A stretch of DNA of 64,000 bases from Thiosulfatihalobacter marinus. GTDB lineage: Bacteria > Pseudomonadota > Alphaproteobacteria > Rhodobacterales > Rhodobacteraceae. Shown piece after piece: positions 62,121 through 64,000 of this stretch. Within the stretch, counting starts at the first letter, position 1; each line of letters begins with the position of its first letter. Under the pieces are notes generated by a model. That model was not told the origin of the DNA. It made no database searches and worked only from the letters and a program-made list of their open reading frames with translations. The DNA is taken from contig NZ_JAECRZ010000010.1 of NCBI RefSeq assembly GCF_016019955.1, forward strand, positions 1 through 64,000. Reading direction: 5' to 3'. A program made the position numbers and the translations under genes.

Positions 62121-62756
62121 ATGCACCCGAACCCCACCTTTCGCACCGCCACGCGCGACGAAAACCTTGCCTTCGCCGCCGAACGCGGGTTTGGCATCCT
62201 GACGATAGCGGGCGACGGCGCGCCGCTGATGTCGCACGTGCCTTTCGTGCTGGACGACGACGGCACCTGTGCCGACCTGCATCTGGTGCGCTCCAACCCG
62301 ATGTCAACGGCGGTATCCGGCGACATGCCGGCCCGGCTCGCCGTATCGGGGCCGGATGCCTATATCTCACCCGACTGGTATGGCCTGCCCGATCAGGTGC
62401 CGACATGGAATTACACCGCCGTGCACCTTGTCGGCTCGCTTTCCCCCCTGCCGGACGGCGATCTGCCGGATCTGCTGGACCGGCTGTCGGCCCATTTCGA
62501 AGACCGCCTTCTGCCCAAACCTCCCTGGACCCGCGCCAAGATGGACGGCGACGCATTCCGGCGCATGTGCCGCATGATCCGCCCTTTCCGGCTGTCGATC
62601 TCACAGGTGCAGGGCACTTGGAAACTGGGCCAGAACAAACCCGATGCCGCACGCCGCGCCGCCGCCGACGAGATTGACGCACAGGCCGTCGGCAGCGATC
62701 CCCGCCTGCTGGCGGCGCTGATGCGCGCGCCGCTTTCAGACCCCAACCAAGGATGA
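62121..62756 (+). CDS. PaiB-like FMN-binding negative transcriptional regulator family protein
   Basis: The 211-residue protein has the FMN-binding split-barrel fold of the PaiB/FMN-binding negative regulator family. MHPNPTFRTATRDENLAFAAE opens the fold, and SPDWYGLPDQVPTWNYTAVH is a conserved middle. Whether it is an oxidoreductase or a regulator is not settled for most members. It is divergent from the FMN-riboswitch/ribH unit and five bases upstream of the GST gene. Confidence 0.88.
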   Translation: MHPNPTFRTATRDENLAFAAERGFGILTIAGDGAPLMSHVPFVLDDDGTCADLHLVRSNPMSTAVSGDMPARLAVSGPDAYISPDWYGLPDQVPTWNYTAVHLVGSLSPLPDGDLPDLLDRLSAHFEDRLLPKPPWTRAKMDGDAFRRMCRMIRPFRLSISQVQGTWKLGQNKPDAARRAAADEIDAQAVGSDPRLLAALMRAPLSDPNQG

Positions 62757-62760
62757 CCCC

Positions 62761-63363
62761 ATGCAACTGATCTTCTCGCCCCCCTCGCCCTTCGTGCGCA
62801 AGGTGCATGTCACGCTGATCGAAACCGGCCAGCTTGACGATGTCGAACTGGTGAACGTGGCAACCACCCCGCTCAAGACCGATGCAAGGGCCGCGTCGGC
62901 CAATCCGCTGGGCCGCATTCCGGCCCTGCTGCGCCCCGACGGGCCGGCCCTCTATGACAGCCGGGTGATCTGCCGCTTCCTGGCCGCGCGGGCCGGGGCC
63001 GATCTTTATCCCGACGACATCCTGTGGGAGATTCTGACGCTGGAGGCCACCGCCGACGGGCTTCTGGATTCGGCGGTGTCCATGGTCTACGAACACCGCC
63101 TGCGCCCGGCGGAAATGGTCTATGCCCCTTGGGTCGAGGCGCAATGGGGCAAGGTCAGCGGCGCCCTGGATGCGCTGAACGAACGCTGGACGAGCCATCT
63201 CAAGGGGCCGCACAACATGGGCCAGATCGCCGTGGGCTGCGCCCTGGGCTATCTCGATTTCCGGCACTCGGATCGCGACTGGCGCAAGGGCCGCGATGCG
63301 CTGGCGGCATGGTATGCCGACTATGCTCAACGCGAGGCGATGCAGGCAACCATGCCCTCCTGA
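62761..63363 (+). CDS. Glutathione S-transferase family protein
   Basis: The 200-residue protein has an N-terminal thioredoxin-like domain (FSPPSPFVRKVHVTLIETG, residues 4-22, and LYDSRVICRFLAA) and a C-terminal all-helical domain. The N-terminal serine (SPPSPFVRK) is in the position of the activating residue of many GSTs. It follows the FMN-binding gene by four bases, so both are probably one operon. The substrate is unknown. Confidence 0.9.
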   Translation: MQLIFSPPSPFVRKVHVTLIETGQLDDVELVNVATTPLKTDARAASANPLGRIPALLRPDGPALYDSRVICRFLAARAGADLYPDDILWEILTLEATADGLLDSAVSMVYEHRLRPAEMVYAPWVEAQWGKVSGALDALNERWTSHLKGPHNMGQIAVGCALGYLDFRHSDRDWRKGRDALAAWYADYAQREAMQATMPS

Positions 63364-63446
63364 CAGAAACACCCGGCCCCGGGCCTGATCCGGGGCGGGG
63401 GCACCTGCCGCGAGGAAAGCCCGCAAGGGCTTGAGGAGCGGCGCGG

Positions 63447-64000
63447 CTACTCTGCCGCCACCGCCCCTTCAGCCTTTTCCACCTTCACCGCCGAAAACTT
63501 GAACTCGGGGATCTTGCCATAAGGGTCCAGCGCCGCGTTGGTCAGGATATTCGCCGCCGCCTCGACATAGGCAAAGGGCAGGAACACGTTGTTCTCGGCC
63601 ACCGCCCTGTCGGCGCGCGCCATCACCGTCACCGCGCCGCGCCGCGTGCTCAGCCGTACATACTCTCCCGGTGCCACGCCCAGCGCCCGCAGCGTTTTGG
63701 GATGCAGCGAACAATTCGCCTCCGGCTCCACCGCGTCCAGCACCTTCGAGCGCCGCGTCATCGACCCGGTATGCCAATGCTCCAGCTGCCGTCCCGTGAT
63801 CAACACCATGGGATAGGCCGCATCCGGCACCTCGTCCGGCGCGATCACCTGCGCCGGGGCAAACCGTGCCCGCCCCTCGGGGCGCGGGAATCCGTCGCCA
63901 AACACAATGGCCTGCCCCGGATCCTCGGGCGAAAGCGACGGATAGGTCACGGCAGTGTCTTGCAGCCGGTCCCAGGTGATATTGTCCAGCGATTTCATGG
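63447..64000 (-). CDS. Formate dehydrogenase alpha subunit, C-terminal part (runs off the window)
   Basis: About 184 codons of the 3' end of a molybdopterin oxidoreductase are present; the gene begins beyond the right edge. The segment matches the cofactor-binding C-terminal domain of NAD-dependent (FdsA/FdhF-like) formate dehydrogenase. The telling stretches are LITGRQLEHWHTGSMTRRSK, VLDAVEPEANCSLHPKTLR and PFAYVEAAANILTNAALDPYGKIPEFKF. No selenocysteine region is visible in this part. The internal ATG near the edge should not be read as the start. Confidence 0.9.
   Translation of the reverse strand, partial: MKSLDNITWDRLQDTAVTYPSLSPEDPGQAIVFGDGFPRPEGRARFAPAQVIAPDEVPDAAYPMVLITGRQLEHWHTGSMTRRSKVLDAVEPEANCSLHPKTLRALGVAPGEYVRLSTRRGAVTVMARADRAVAENNVFLPFAYVEAAANILTNAALDPYGKIPEFKFSAVKVEKAEGAVAAE

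Overview
The window is a contiguous chromosomal segment of a high-GC alphaproteobacterium, most likely a member of the Rhodobacteraceae (Roseobacter group). The support is family-level: a serB / serC-serA locus of alphaproteobacterial type, DNA polymerase IV with an N-terminal zinc ribbon, a RibH2-type lumazine synthase behind an FMN riboswitch, a Liv-type ABC operon fused to an acyl-CoA ligase, and short AT-rich inverted repeats (core GAGTATTTtTGGcAAAATGAAG) scattered between genes. I saw no insertion sequence, integrase, CRISPR array, prophage gene or rRNA. One tRNA (Val-GAC) is present. Long reading frames opposite real genes are a by-product of the GC-rich third codon position.

Layout. 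0.4-3.7 kb: periplasmic methionine-sulfoxide repair (msrP, a GDCCxxC cysteine-rich miniprotein, msrQ) and a membrane-anchored FMN glutamate-synthase-like protein. 3.8-9.2 kb: a DUF302 exported protein, an HlyD-type adaptor with a small membrane partner, and clpB behind a heat-shock-like promoter. 9.2-13.9 kb: pyrF, dinB, a YcaQ-like crosslink glycosylase, N-formylglutamate amidohydrolase, tRNA-Val and rpmJ. 14-28.6 kb: a peptidoglycan-binding repeat protein, a PaaK-like CoA ligase, a tandem-duplicated unknown protein, a seven-gene Liv-type uptake/acyl-CoA ligase operon, and a divergent histidine kinase/response regulator pair. 28.6-33 kb: amidohydrolase, phosphatase, an ABC ATPase without a permease, and an ArsR-SRPBCC-YciI operon with its operator.

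33-43 kb: serine biosynthesis (serB divergent from serC-serA, with a structured serC leader) next to threonine breakdown (kbl-tdh plus a PLP enzyme, preceded by an XRE-cupin regulator and three ATAACGGA repeats) and a thiolase. 43-57 kb: pbpC and a thioester-containing alpha-2-macroglobulin, a second hybrid kinase, yaaA, recQ, yggT and a thioesterase-like gene. 57-64 kb: three overlapping genes (UMF1-type MFS, mepA, phytase-like esterase), a VUT/queuosine-precursor transporter, a compact structured RNA/micro-ORF element, FMN-riboswitch-controlled ribH, a PaiB-like FMN-binding protein, a GST, and the 3' end of a formate dehydrogenase alpha gene that leaves the window.

The least explained features are the RNA element at 61.1-61.3 kb, the self-contained micro-ORF unit at 28.0-28.2 kb, the cysteine-rich miniprotein inside msrPQ, and the putative operators and third enzyme of the threonine operon.
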